From Dermatemys mawii (Eukaryota; Chordata; Testudines; Dermatemydidae): a stretch of 64,000 bases of DNA. The stretch is from NCBI GenBank assembly GCA_007922305.1, contig ML677358.1, positions 9,984,576-10,048,575 on the forward strand, given 5' to 3'. Below, piece by piece: positions 35,516 to 47,091 of the stretch. The position numbers and the translations under genes are program-made. Below the pieces are notes generated by a model, which searched no databases, was not told the DNA's origin, and was given only the letters and a program-made list of their open reading frames with translations. Position 1 is the stretch's first letter. Every line of letters begins with the position of its first letter.

Positions 35516-37269
35516 TTTAGAACCAGATTCATGGTGCAAATATAAATTTCCAATAATATTTCTATTATTTTTTAAAAAAAGTTTGCTTGTAATTCACTGT
35601 TTCTATGAACATGCCCTGCCAGTAAACTAATAAACAGACTATGTGTTCACAAAATGGACCAGGCTCAGCTGAAATGAGTTCGTGATAAAACTGAAATGAG
35701 TATGAGTGGAAATTTTACAGTGTTCACCCAGTTCTGAAACAAACACACTGCTTAATCTTGAGAAACTTCAGGCTTTCTCCTCAGAAATCCCACTCCACTT
35801 TATATTTTGCTACATGCACTCTTCAAACAGTTCTGATTCTACAGCCTTACCAAGGCAAAATTCCCAGTAATATCAATGTGAGTTTTGTCAGAGTAAAGAG
35901 CTCAGGACCAGATCAAAGATTTACTAACTCCCTGCGTGAAATCCTGACTGCCTTGAAGTCAATGAAAAAACTCCCGATTACTTTAGTGGAGACACTATTC
36001 CACCCCATGTCTGTATATTTTGCTACACAGTGACCCATTTAACTAAACTTGCTGATGAAATATCAAGCCATTTCATGCATCTTCTCACTTAATTTATTTG
36101 ACAGGGTATTTGGGGATGATGGAGGGCATGATCTCAGGAGAGTTAAAGAGGCTGTTTTGATTTGTTGTTTGGCTGACTTAATTCATAATTTGTATATGAT
36201 TCATTTTGCTGCCAGGAGCACCAGGTGGTCATCATTTGCTCTTGCATGTCTAATTAATTGTGAGGAAGCTGAGATTTTTTTTTCTGAGTGGGAGTTTTTA
36301 TTTATTGAAACATAAATCTAAAGAAATAAAAGTAAATACATAAAATAGGGAATAAAATAAAATGTACGGAGGTAGAAAAATATTGCTTTAAGCCCAGAAC
36401 CAACAGTCTAAATATTAATCCTGGGTAAAACTCTTATGGATTTAAATCAGTGCGGGATAGGGCTAGCATGGGATTATTTATTTAGCTCTGCACCTAAAAA
36501 CCTGGCTTTCCCCATTAGAGCATTCATAATGACTAGTGGGATCAATTTAAATTTCTCTAAACCCCCAGTTTTTAGTGGGATTTCTAATTTAGATTGAGGA
36601 CTTTAATTCTGAAATGTTAGCCTTGCGTTCACTGAAATCAGAAACAGCTTTAGTACTTTAGACACGGCATTCGTCTCTGCTGGCAGCCTGGTCAAAAAGA
36701 CCTTGTTCCTTCAGTGACCGAGAGAGGGATTTGTATTTAAACAAAAGGCAGATAATTTAGCATTTAAACAAAATGACAACAGGAGAATACGGCTGAACTC
36801 AGGTGATTCTTTTCTTCTCTGCTACTCCTGGGGAAAAAATAGTCTACTCTGCCACCTGTTGGCAAACTAAAGGTTGTGAGAAGGGGTTGAAACATCAACA
36901 GGAACTAATCAGGAAGATCTTGGTGTGCAGTGTGGAATGGTCAGCGCTTCTTCACTGATTTAGTTTAGAATTTGTTATGTATTTTCTCCAGCATCAGATG
37001 GAGCAAATTGTCCACCTTTCCCAGTGAACAAAGAAACAGGCTTATATGACCAGATATGCTGTTTAAGTAAATAGGGGATCTTTATAATGAATCAACCAGA
37101 GAATAACACTAGAATATATCAAGACATTTCTGTCAAACATATCATGGGGATATTTCTTGTTACGATAGGAGAAACATATATGTAACTGTTTAGATGGATT
37201 TATTCCAAATGAAAGGATCAGTCTCTTAAACACTCTGACCTGACCTGCAAACACGTAAACATAGGCTTA
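35516..37269. other. unannotated stretch with one degraded foldback
   Basis: No gene is seen. At about 35925-36000, CGTGAAATCCTGACTGCCTT, GAAGTCAATGAAAAAACTCC and CGATTACTTTAGTGG resemble a foldback centre and arm. The rest is unrecognised. Confidence 0.4.
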
Positions 37270-37430
37270 ACTTTAAGGAGCTGAGCAATCCCATTGATTT
37301 CTGTGGGACTCTCCCATGCAAGTACATTGTTAAGCATGTGCACTAGAGTTTGCAAAATGGAGGTTTACCAGTGAGTGGAGTAATCCCAGTGAAGCCTGCT
37401 AAATAGGTGTTTGCAGGATCAGGACTTATT
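37270..37430. repeat. foldback repeat, long degraded copy
   Basis: AGCAATCCCATTGATTTCTG then TGGGACTCTCCCATGCAAGT opens it and AATAGGTGTTTGCAGGATCA closes it. The end (TTTGCAGGATCAGGA) is the usual right arm of the GATCCTGCAAA subtype. Confidence 0.52.
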
Positions 37431-37574
37431 TAAAACAAAGTATATGTAAGAGTTTCCTGATTTTCTTTATTTTCATCCTCTGAGCTGCTAGTGATGTCCT
37501 CTAAGATTCCCAGCCCTTCAGGCATGAGACTTCTGGTGAATTGTCATCCTATTCATGACTTTTCTTCTTCTTAT

Positions 37575-37650
37575 GGGCCCAGTCTGATTCCCACTGAAAT
37601 CTATGGGGCTCGGTCCATCAATGTTAATGGGCATTAGATCAGATCCTATC
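37575..37650. repeat. foldback repeat, GGGCCCAGTCTGATTCCC subtype
   Basis: The left arm TGGGCCCAGTCTGATTCCCA and the right end GGGCATTAGATCAGATCC (reverse complement GGATCTGATCTAATGCCC) are an inverted pair around ACTGAAATCTATGGGGCT and CCATCAATGTTAATGG. Confidence 0.62.
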
Positions 37651-40409
37651 ACGACTGTTTGAATTTTAAACAATTACTGGATACAATGAGGACTTTTTCT
37701 AATCCGCCTCTCACGCCCAACAACTGTCAAAATCCTAATTTTACATCATTTATAAAGGAAGAAAAAAGAAAAGAAATAAAAAGAGAGAAAAATTCCTTTG
37801 CACATAATTTGTAACTGCCTACCCAGTTGGGTATGAGTCATAGAAAAACATTTTTGGCTAGTTTCAAACTGGTTTTAAAGTAGTTTTTCAAGACTAGCCC
37901 TTTCTTATCTGTGTTATATATGAAGAGTTTTAATTAAGACGTATAGGTACAACAAGCAGGTTCATTGTGGGAGATCAGTATAGATTAGCCAGTTGTCTTT
38001 TGTGCCATAGTTTGCTCACTGTTCTGGGAAAAAGTGATGAAATATTGGCTACCAACCAGTAATCTTTTGAGTAAACCAGACACCAGCAGCAGAATTTTAT
38101 TTTTGCCACGAGGCTCGTCCTTGTATAAGCAAAGGGGAATGTTTCTCAGTTCCATATTTGTTTTCTGCACTGAAACGCTGCACTCATCTGACCTCTGGTT
38201 AGATTGTACAATGTCTGTACAATTCAGACACAGTGGGGCAAATTCTATGCTGTTCCATCCCTGCAAAGCCCTCTGAACATACATTCTGCTTTCAGCAACA
38301 CCCTGTGGAAGCCTATTGAAGCATTGCGGTTGTACTGGTGCACGTGAGGACTGAATTTGATCAGCATTTACATTTCAGTAAGACATGGCCCCCCAGCTGC
38401 CAAGTTTCAACACAGTGGATCCAAATTTACCCAGGCTTTGAGGGTGTTCATATCTGGAATTTAGATTTGACCCATTGGAGAGGTAGACAAGTTAAGAGGC
38501 AGATCCCAAACTTCCCCAGATGTTTTCTTGCAGGAATGGGGATTATGTGTTATGTTATACCCAATAGATCCCCCAGAGATGCAGGCCATCACTGGTAAAA
38601 TGACTGGGACATCTGAGCAGAAGTCATGTGCCTCTACATTGGCCCTGTGCATCCTCTACAGCTTTTCCTGGCAGCCCGAATAAAACCATGCTGCCATCGC
38701 TTTCTCTGCCTATAGCAGACCCTGGAACCTCCTTTTTGGAGGGTTTCCTAGAGTGGAGGCAGTTCCACAGAGAGATTAATACAGTTCCCTTAACACTGAA
38801 ATATTTTTATTTAATTATTTCTTCTTCATTATTATTAATTATTATTATTATTATTATTTCCTCTGGAATCTGGACCTTGACTATACCTTGATCAAGAAAT
38901 TTGTACCATGACAAAAAAAGAATTGACTACCCCTGCCATACAGTCTGATTTGTAATCCAAGCACAGCACTAAGTTAAAGCTCATTAGGGAACTTTTAACT
39001 TGTCCCAGCAGGATTGACACGAACCAATTAATGTGCAACATGTTAGCGTGCTTCAGAAATCACACCCTTGTAGTGTGCATTGCTACTCTGTGTAGATAAG
39101 CCATAAACTGTATTGTATTGAGCTGAGTGAATCTTAAAATCTCACAACATGGAGAATTAAAGTTGCGCACAATGACCAAATTCATCCCTAATGTAACGCC
39201 AGGGAGGTCAGTAGAACTGCAAAAAGGAACAGTTTGGTTCAATAAATCTATCTGTCAAGGAGCAGAGTTTTTATGGAGCAAGAGGAATGTTAGAAAAGTC
39301 AGTAAAGTTCCAGGACAGTTGGTGCCTTGAATAGACACCACAAAGAATTGGCAGCTGGCTAATCACAGTGGAAAACAAAAGTTGTCTCTGAAAGAACAAA
39401 CCGCTTTTCCTTTCTATTCTCTGTGTCAGAAATAAATTATTGACTAAAAGCAGCTTTCTCTATCCATCATGCAAGTATTAGTGGGCTGCAGTCAATGCAA
39501 ACTTTAAACACACCTGACACAGGTGGCTGTCACCTTTTAATTCTGAATGGCCCATGGCCTGCTATTTGCAGCACAGCAGAAAGGAATTCTTGTGACAAGC
39601 AATTTTTCCTCTGTTTATATTTGTTATTCCAGACTGAAGCTCGTCATCACAGCAGTAATGAAATTGGCCAGGTCAGTAACCTCACTGAACCTGTAACTCT
39701 AAGAGGAGTTTACCTGTCTGTGAAATTAAAACTCGTGGTAAGAGGAGGGGTGGTAGGAAGAATGCACAGAAATTAGAGGTGGAGACCTGGCTGAAGGCAA
39801 GCATGGTGCTTCATCATTGTCCCGTCTACTTTGTCTCTCTATCCTCTCCCAATCCACCACAAGATAAATAAAATGTGTTGTGTTCTTCTGCCAGTGGATC
39901 AGCAGTGACACAAGAACAGATGTGCATATGTGACAGAAAAATCAGTGGTTGATTTTGTGATATCAGCAATCCGTTATTTGATGGGTTTTTCCAAAATCTG
40001 TCATAAAAGATTCAATGCTATTGCTCTCTCTTTCCCTATAAAACTGTTGGGCTTTGCCTACATAGAAATTGGACTAACCAGGCTGGTTTTACTTCACACC
40101 TTTTGTTATTTCAGTGCATGTCTCTGTGTGCAATCTCTTATTTTGGATGAAGAGGGCCCTAATTCAATACAATTTAAGTCAGTAAAAAGTTAACGTGGGT
40201 TGTCTGAGAATAGGACATTATATCTGAAATAAATGAGTCCACACACCAAAATAACTGAAGGGGTGAATTCAAACCAGTTTGGTTATTTTGGTTTCAGTTT
40301 ATGTGCAGATAAATCGTAAAACACTATCAGTGATGGTATTAATTTATCACGGAGACCAGGGATTGTTCAGGATAGAATTAGCTGCACTGTAACTTCCAGA
40401 GCTGAAATA
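37651..40409. other. unannotated stretch
   Basis: No gene or firm repeat apart from the ATT array at 38828-38858. A lone foldback-like arm (GACCAAATTCATCCCTAATG, then TAACGCCAGGG) sits at about 39173. Confidence 0.45.
38828..38858. repeat. (ATT)n trinucleotide microsatellite
   Basis: About ten ATT units with one interruption (ATTATTATTAATTATTATTA). Confidence 0.92.
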
Positions 40410-40925
40410 GAAACACAGGACATAGGACTGGGAGGGACCTTTTGGGTTATTGAGTCCCATCCCTGGCTATCACAGGCAATCCTGTCATATAATCCTGTTC
40501 ATAAATTCATCAAGCTGCATGTTTGAAGCTAGTTGTTGGTCGTTTTTCGCCCCTGCTACTTCTATTGGGAGTTTATTCTAGAACCTCACTCCTCTGATGG
40601 TTAGAAACCTTCTTCTAATTGCCATTCTAAATTTATTCTTGGACAGTTTATACCCATTTGTTCTTCCACCATTGTTTTTTAGATTAAATAGCTCTTTTCC
40701 CCTCTTTGGTGTTTACCCTTCTGAAGTATTGATGCTTACCCTCCATATGTATCATATATCCCTCTTAGCCTTCATTTTGCAAGGCTAATGAAACTAAGCT
40801 CTTTTAATCTCCTCACAAAAGATAGGCTCTCCATTCCCTTGATCCTCCTATTAGCCCGTCTCTATAGTTGTTCCAGTCTGAATTCATCTTTCTGACATAC
40901 ACAGTTGCTGCATCAAGTTCATTTC
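40410..40925 (-). mobile_element. CR1 LINE, 3' part, reverse orientation
   Basis: On the plus strand the sequence runs from the 3' end (GGACATAGGACTGGGAGGGA) through TGATGGTTAGAAACCTTCTT and TATACCCATTTGTTCTTCCA, to AAAAGATAGGCTCTCCATTC and TTGTTCCAGTCTGAATTCAT. The order is that of the CR1 3' UTR and ORF2 C-terminus read backwards. The coding part is broken by stops and shifts. It is a different subfamily from 49447-50510. The length is about 515 bp. Confidence 0.93.
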
Positions 40926-41949
40926 GATTGCTATCTCTACAGCAGCTTTTCTTGGTCTTTTCACAGTTTGCACAGTGCTGAAAGAGTAGTAGTTAGTGGT
41001 CCTTCTTGATGTACAACTGGACTTTGCAGGATGACATTAAATGCTAATAAAATGATATTCTTCTGCAGGATCCTCCTGAAGTTCTTCATAGTAACCATGA
41101 AATATCAGTAACATCACAGATATCTTCCAGGACTTTTGATGGACAGTTCAGAAATATCTGTCAGAGTAGCGTGCATAGCAGTGCACACAGCATCAGCTTT
41201 TTAATTTGGTTTGACTCCTGGTTTAACTTGGGTTTCAGAGCATAGCAGCTGGTGGTAGCTGACTGGGGAAATGAGCCCTCACAGATGGAGAGCACAGGAA
41301 AAAAGAAAACGGGAGAAAACTTGAATTGGCTGTATTTACATTGAATATAAAGATCATTGTTCTATGTTGTATAGCAGCAAAAAGATATTTCTGCTCAATT
41401 TGCCCACTGCTGCCCAAAGCGATGGAGAGGTGATGTTTCAGTGTCAAATAATGTGTGAGTTTAACCTGTCTGCTAGCAAAGCAAACCAGTTAGAGATGTG
41501 CAAAACTCCTTTATTCAGCACGAGATCCCAGGCTGCAATAGGCAGATCAAAAGTTCTACATTACAACTTTTACAGATACCGTGACAAATATGTAAAAGCC
41601 AAAAACCAGGCACACCGCACTGATCAGTAATGTATCCCCATCAACAAGTTCACCTCAAACACCACCAATGCACCTATTCAGCAGTAATACGGCCAAATCT
41701 CTTCAACGTACAGAAAGTCTGAGGCAGAGAAAGAGAGAGACAGAAGAAGGAAGAGCAGACTACCCTTGTGATATACTGCATGTGCAGGACAGCCAGCTGC
41801 CTAGCTGGGTCACTATACCTCCGTCTGGGCTGTGGGAAAGTGCTGTACTCGTTCCTCTTGGCTGCTGGATGCCACCGTGGTGCCTGCTCTGCAGACAGCC
41901 GTGCGGCCTCTCTGCTTCTGCCTTCTACCGTACTGTCCCCCTTGTGGTG
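40926..41949. other. unannotated stretch
   Basis: No recognised repeat. From about 41700 composition rises in GC. Frames on both strands here (up to 162 codons on the minus strand at 41674-42162) are proline/serine-rich low-complexity readings of a purine-rich strand and are unlikely to be genes. Confidence 0.4.
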
Positions 41950-42150
41950 TGTGGCAGCAGTGGCAATAAATAGATAGGAAGAGATATGAGGGGGTAGAGT
42001 GAGGAGGGGCTGGGAAGGGGGAGAGAATAGGGCAAGGGCTGAAAAGGGGCAAAATGGAATGCAGGGGCTGAAAAGGGATGAGGCAGAATAGAGAGTTTGG
42101 TGGAGAGGATGGGCTGGGACGGGGAAGATGGGGGAAGCTCCCCCAAGACC
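41950..42150 (+). repeat. purine-rich tract with partial internal duplication
   Basis: The plus strand is almost all G and A with many runs of three or more G. The words AGGGCTGAAAAGGGG (42035-42049) and AGGGGCTGAAAAGGG (42063-42077) repeat at about 29 bp spacing. Such a tract can favour triplex or G-quadruplex forms in principle. It directly precedes the exon candidate at 42209. Confidence 0.65.
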
Positions 42151-42208
42151 GCACAGCCTCAATGACCTTCAGGTTCTTATTGGCCATCCTACACAACCTG
42201 CCTCCCAG

Positions 42209-42285
42209 GATCTCTCTGAACCAATTACTTCTTCAGCTCCCACGGAAGAAGTCTATGCTGCAGATATGAAACTGCTGCCACCCAG
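42209..42285 (+). other. weak candidate exon (77 bp)
   Basis: A pyrimidine-leaning acceptor (ACAACCTGCCTCCCAG, AG at 42207-42208) is followed by 77 open bases and a fair donor (CCCAG|GTATGG, GT at 42286). In phase 0 it would encode a short acidic peptide beginning DLSEPITSSAPTEEVYAADM. The peptide matches no family that I know. Acceptor-donor pairs of this quality arise often by chance, so I treat it only as a candidate. Confidence 0.15.
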
Positions 42286-43371
42286 GTATGGCAAAGCAGA
42301 AAGTGATCCTGTTACTAAAGACGCCAGTGTTCTCGTAATAAAGACCCAGAAAGGAGAAGAATTAAGGTTGCAAAGGCAACCCGCATTCTGGAAAGTCCTG
42401 TCTTGACTTTCTAGCCTTAATAGTCTTCTAACATTGTCTCTCTGTGTGTGTGAGATAATTATAGGTGGAGCTGGTAATGTTGTCTCTAGTTAAGGTTGCC
42501 CAACTCCTTCTGGTTTTTTTTTTTTAGCTAAACAGATTAAATCACTTCTTAAGTTAGCATTACTGGGGGATTGGAGGCCTCAGGTCACTATCAATGAGCT
42601 TGTCAAGAGGCATGCCAGCTCTGTAATGCCCCCTGCTTGCCAACTGTGGCTCTGCTGAGGCCTGTCTCAGTTTCCCTTTCACTCAGCATCCCTTTAGAAA
42701 GTTCACACCGTCCAAATAGTCAAAACTGTCCCCCTCTTTGGGTTCCAATTTGTTAAGTCCTGCACCAAGTCTTTCAAAATGGAACTCACACCTACAAAGT
42801 CTTCATCCTAGTTTCAAGTGGGCTCGCCTCCTTCCTTGATGAGGACTTGTCCTCTCTTTGACATTCCTTTCACCGCGCTCTCGAGCTGGTCTGTCTTCCT
42901 GCTCTCCTGGCACCTCATGTCTGGATATTGGCCTTCTCCAGAGCCCTTCCTCGCTGATGTCTTCCTTTTTCTGACACAGGTGCTTGCAGGAATAGTCTTA
43001 CTTCCTGCAGTGTCAGCTACAATCCACTGTTACAGATATGGCAATTTCCTGCAATGTCTTTGGTAAATATTTATTGAATAAAGTTTAACTATCTTTGGAG
43101 TCCATCGTATTCAGTGTAGTATTGTGGGCCAAGATGATCAAGGACTATTTCAAATACAGTGGCAGAAGAGAATAAACTTTTGGGACAATATGCGTGAGGT
43201 GGATTTCCTGGGAAATATCTAGGAGGAGTTGAACGCAAATTATTCCCCCTCCCACAACCTCTGGCTGTGCAAAAACCCAGCCCTTCAATGCTACACCTGG
43301 AGATTGTCTGCTGATTACCTCTTCCCAGGAATCCAAGATCAAAGGCCCAAACTATATACAGGAGGGAGTCT
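42286..43371. other. unannotated stretch
   Basis: A poly-T run lies at about 42518-42526. From about 42560 the sequence is C/T-rich with many CTC words, and could be an old LTR or other repeat. I cannot identify it. Confidence 0.4.
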
Positions 43372-43597
43372 CAGGGCATGTTGTCACTGGCAATGTTAAA
43401 GTGCTGCTGCGGTACCACTTTAATGTGTCTTGTCTAGTCTAAAAACCCACCTCCACAAGGGGCGTAGCTCCCCGTGCTGGTACACTGCCTCTACTGGAAT
43501 ATTACAGCACTGAAACTTGCAGCGTTCAGGGGGTATTTTTTCAACCCCCCAGCGAGAAAGTTGCAGTGCTGTAAAGTGCCAGTGTAAACAAGCCCCT
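43372..43597. mobile_element. nonautonomous DNA-transposon relic with inverted termini
   Basis: The left end CAGGGCATGTTGTCACTGGC and the right end, reverse complemented (AGGGGCTTGTTTACACTGGC), are an imperfect inverted pair sharing GGGC, TGTT and CACTGGCA. The motif CTG..ATTACAGCACTGAAACTT inside repeats the sense of the terminal sequence (TTACAGCACTGCAACTTTC in reverse). I recognise the segment with AGCGTTCAGGGGGTATTTTT as a common short repeat of turtles. It is about 226 bp with no coding capacity. I cannot see a clear target-site duplication. Confidence 0.72.
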
Positions 43598-44799
43598 AGA
43601 TTCATGGATGTGCTTGAAGCTGGTATGAACTGGGACCAAAGAAAAACCTCTTGGTAGGGTTTAAAGGACTGATCACCTGCCTATAGGTTCTTTCATAGTT
43701 TTGAATATGTTTTATCTGTAACGCCTTCACCTTAAGAATACATATGCTTGCAAATCTGTTGTGCAAACCTGCAAGCTACTGGGATTTCATTCTGAGGCTA
43801 TTGGCAGGTATAAGCGTTAAAGTTCCTGTTGTACTATGTAGGCTGGGAAACCCTGTTTTAGTTAAAGCTTTTCTTGAGCTGCATTGGGGCTGATGACTTT
43901 TGGCTTTAACTGCTGATTAGTCAAAGGCAAAATTGAACATAAGGAATAACTCATTAGTAGTTAAGCAAATGTCATCAACTGAGGCATCCTGCACTACAGG
44001 GTAGCAGGGTCTAGACTCCTCTATCTTTCATGTGTTTTTTTTACTAGCAGGTGTTCCATAGTGTATAATGTCTTTTCGGTTTGCCTGTTCATTTGTGGGT
44101 AGTTGGGACTGGCTGTGGTGATGAAAGTGATAGCTTAGTAAAGGCAAGATATTTACGAAGTGTGTCCCTTTCGTGCATTTTGTATGTGTGCTATATAGAA
44201 TGGGTTCCTTTGTCATTATCACCGAGATAGAGCAGATAGTCCTTTGCTAGATTAAGTGCTGTCATTATTTGATTGTGTTGTACTAGAGAGAGTATGTGGG
44301 GTGATCACGAAACAAGAAGATCAGGAAAAAGCCCTTGCGCTTAGCACACCTTTATCTGCTAAGCTTGTCTCAGTCCTGTTTCTCCATTGTTTTTAGTGCA
44401 TGTCACAACCTCTTCCTCTCCATAGACATCTCTTGCTGTCTCATATGCATTGATATTATTAGTGGAACAGACTCACTTGGTTACTGTTTTTGCACTGGAA
44501 CCAGTTCAATGTGAATTCCTTACTTTTATTCCTTTACCAGTGGATGACCTGTTTATCTTGCTCACTTTAACTAGCTCCATTTCATAATTTTGATCTGTTA
44601 TACCAGATGGTCTTGAAGCTCTGGTTAGAATAAACTCAACCACCATAGCCCTCTTTTATGCTAAATACTTTGCAAGCTGATAGTCATTCTGAGTGTGCAG
44701 CATTGTAAATGTACAACCTGCTATTTTAGATACATGTGCCAGGTACAAAAATGATATCACTCTTTCCTATTTCAATTCCTTATCTCCATAGATGTGTCG
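43598..44799. other. unannotated stretch
   Basis: No gene or recognised repeat. Confidence 0.45.
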
Positions 44800-45175
44800 T
44801 GGTTTCCTTTTAGCCATTTGTGTCTTATTCATATGCAGAGTTTAAGGCGCCTGAGATTTTTCTGCAGTGACCCCTGAATCCCTTTACTCATCAGAACGAT
44901 GTATCAGCAGTCTGTATAATATCCATTTGTTTTGGGGTTTTTGGCCCCAGACTTATTATTTCATGTTTGTCTACATAAATTGCATTTTCCATTCCCTGGC
45001 CTAGGCACCTGGAAGGTTTAAGTCCCTAGTTCCTCGTTATTTGCTCCCTCTCCAATTTCATATCCTCCACAAACTTTGATATTTTATGTTTGATATTCTC
45101 ATCCAGATCATTTGCACGTATTATAAATGAGCAAGGTCCCATGGGGTCCTAATTTGGTAACCTCCTTCTGGCTAG
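44800..45175 (-). mobile_element. CR1-like LINE fragment, old, reverse orientation
   Basis: The stretch ATATCCTCCACAAACTTTGA, then ATTCTCATCCAGATCATTTG, AATGAGCAAGGTCCCATGGG and TTTGGTAACCTCCTTCTGG runs parallel to 50270-50410 in the CR1 at 49447 (TATCATCTGCAAACTTTATA, AGTCATTGATGAAGATATTG, GATCCCTGCGGGACCC). It covers the reverse-transcriptase region but is far more diverged, so no frame survives. Confidence 0.6.
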
Positions 45176-45459
45176 GATTATATTTTCATGGTGGCGAACA
45201 GGGTTTGAGCTACATGGCTAACTGATACTAATGCATGTCGCATGGCAACGACCTTTTGCAGTGCACTATTATTATCAGTGGGTTCAGGTTCAGGTTCCAC
45301 ATGAGGACTTGGCTTCATGTCCATGTTTAAATTCCAGTGCAGTAGTAGGGCTGAGATGGGGGAAGAGGGGAAGGCGGAGGGGTCTGTTAGCCTTACAGTT
45401 AGCAAAGCCATTCTTTGTGTAAAGTCCTTTTTACATCTTTTAAAGTTAAAAAAAAAAAG

Positions 45460-45925
45460 AGGTAAAAAATCTCATGGGAAATGTTGGTATTTCAACATTT
45501 GCTTTTGTCCAGAATTGGGATGAGAAGTTGAAATATCAAAACTTTTTGTGAAGTGAAAAGTTCAGAAAAATTCCAGTTCCGGAATGTCAAAACATTTGGG
45601 GTTCTCATGATGTACTGCAATGGCTCAGCTGCAGGGAGAAACTACCGTTGATCATGAAGAATATATTCTATATGGGGACCTGTTTCTATTAGGGGAGAAT
45701 GAAGGCATAAGATATCCAAACTAAAGCTCCCATGAGGAACGAGGTAGGCCATGCGCACACGGAAATTAATGTTGACTTTATCTGAAACAAAACGTTTTTT
45801 TCTGATTTTCCTGAGGGAAAATTCCACTGAAATTGATCTTTTCCTGAGGAAAATTTTGATTTCAACGAAAAACCATTTTCCTCACAGGAAAATGTTTCAC
45901 TCCAAATGGTTTGCCCAGCTCTATC
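45460..45925. repeat. A/T-rich repeat with partial foldback
   Basis: Two patches (45460-45600 and 45760-45925) consist of GAAAA/TTTTC words. CCTGAGGAAAAT (45843-45854) and ATTTTCCTCACAGG (45875-45888) pair as an inverted repeat with a two-base bulge. The right border TTTGCCCAGCTCTA resembles, in reverse complement, the AGAGCTGG start at 35282 and 53309. Confidence 0.5.
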
Positions 45926-46130
45926 CATCTTTGGATTAGACAGAAGTCATAGAAGCCAAGTCAGTTTTCAAAAAGGGAAGGGTAGCACATAGCTCTGGCA
46001 TTGTGTTCAGTGTTCCCTCACCCACTAAAACACAGTGTAATGTCCAAAACTGGGGATAGGATTATCCTGGGGAGATGAATTTACACTGCCAGTACATTAC
46101 TGTTCTCCCATTCCAGAGGTTTTTCTAAAG

Positions 46131-46542
46131 CAATGGTTATCAACCAGGGAAACGTGAACCCCCTGAGGGTATGCAGAGGTTTTCCAGGGGGTACATCCAC
46201 TTATCTAGATATTTGCCTAGTTTTATTACAGGCTACATAAAAAGCACTAGTGAAGTCAGTATAACGAAAATTTCATACGGGCAATGACTTGTTTATACGG
46301 CTCTATATACTATACACTGAAATGTAAGTACAATATTTATATTTCAGCTGAGTTATTTTATAATTCTATGATGTAAATGAGAAAGTAAGCAATTTTTCAG
46401 TAAGAGTGTGCTGTGACATTTTTGTATTTTTATGTCTGATTTTGTAAGCAAGTAGTTTTAAAGTGAGGTGAAACTTGGGGTACGCATGACAAATCAAACT
46501 CTTGAAAGGGGTACAGTAGTATGGAAAGGTTGAGAGCCACTA
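46131..46542. mobile_element. hAT-like nonautonomous DNA-transposon relic
   Basis: The ends CAATGGTTATCAACC (46131-46145) and GGTTGAGAGCCACTA (46528-46542) form an inverted pair with 11 of 15 matches, close to the hAT-type terminus CAGTGGTTCTCAACC. Inside are TTCCAGGGGGTACATCCACT near the left end and CTTGGGGTACGCATGACAAA near the right end, with an AT-rich middle. I recognise this arrangement from a common chelonian repeat. No transposase frame remains, so movement would have needed a transposase supplied in trans. I see no clear 8-bp target duplication, so the copy is old. Confidence 0.8.
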
Positions 46543-46689
46543 AGTGTTGTGCATGTAGAATGCACTATATGGAATCAAGTTCTATTCTAGTTCTTCTCTT
46601 TAGGCCCTCAACAGGGTAACAGCTGAGTGCCTTAAAATCATGATGGGTTTTAGGCTCATAACACCCCTATCAGATCAGGACATATTATC

Positions 46690-46835
46690 TGCATGTTATA
46701 AAGGGAGAATGGAAACACAGCATAGATTAAAAGAATTGCCTGAGGTCAGCCAAGAAGCTTTTAGATGAACTGGGCCCTGTACCCACTTCTTCTGAATACT
46801 AGTGAAGAGCCAATCCACTAGACCTTCATCCTACT
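46690..46835 (+). repeat. MIR-like ancient repeat
   Basis: AGGGAGAATGGAAACACAGC, then AAGAATTGCCTGAGGTCAGC, CCAATCCACTAGACCTTCAT and CCTAC follow the layout 'ggaaactgaggcacag', 'ttgcccaaggtcac' and 'ccactaggccatcct'. It is strongly diverged. Confidence 0.6.
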
Positions 46836-47011
46836 GCTACTCTCTTAATTCAGTTGTCATCATATACACACCCACTCTGTTCTTCTACTCACATGAATGT
46901 TATAAAAAGAGGATAAAGGGAATACACATAACTGTGCTAAAGTAACCTCAAGTTACGATGCAGCATGCTACCGTTGCAATAGCCAGCTGTATTGTAATAA
47001 AGGTAGAAATG

Positions 47012-47091
47012 AGGGCCCTGATCCTCAAAGGCATTAAGGAGCTTAACTCCCATTGAAATGCTTAAATGATATTCTTGGAGCATCTGGGCCC
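47012..47091. repeat. foldback repeat, GGGCCCTGATCCTCAAAGG type
   Basis: The left arm AGGGCCCTGATCCTCAAAGG and the right arm CTTGGAGCATCTGGGCCC (reverse complement GGGCCCAGATGCTCCAAG) are an inverted pair around AACTCCCATTGAAATGCTTA. About 80 bp, a compact and clear copy. Confidence 0.72.

Noticed and set aside
41674..42196. Minus-strand frames of 162 and 127 codons rich in Pro, Ser and Leu
   Set aside because: They read the complement of a purine-rich tract. Composition explains the open frame and no family is recognised.
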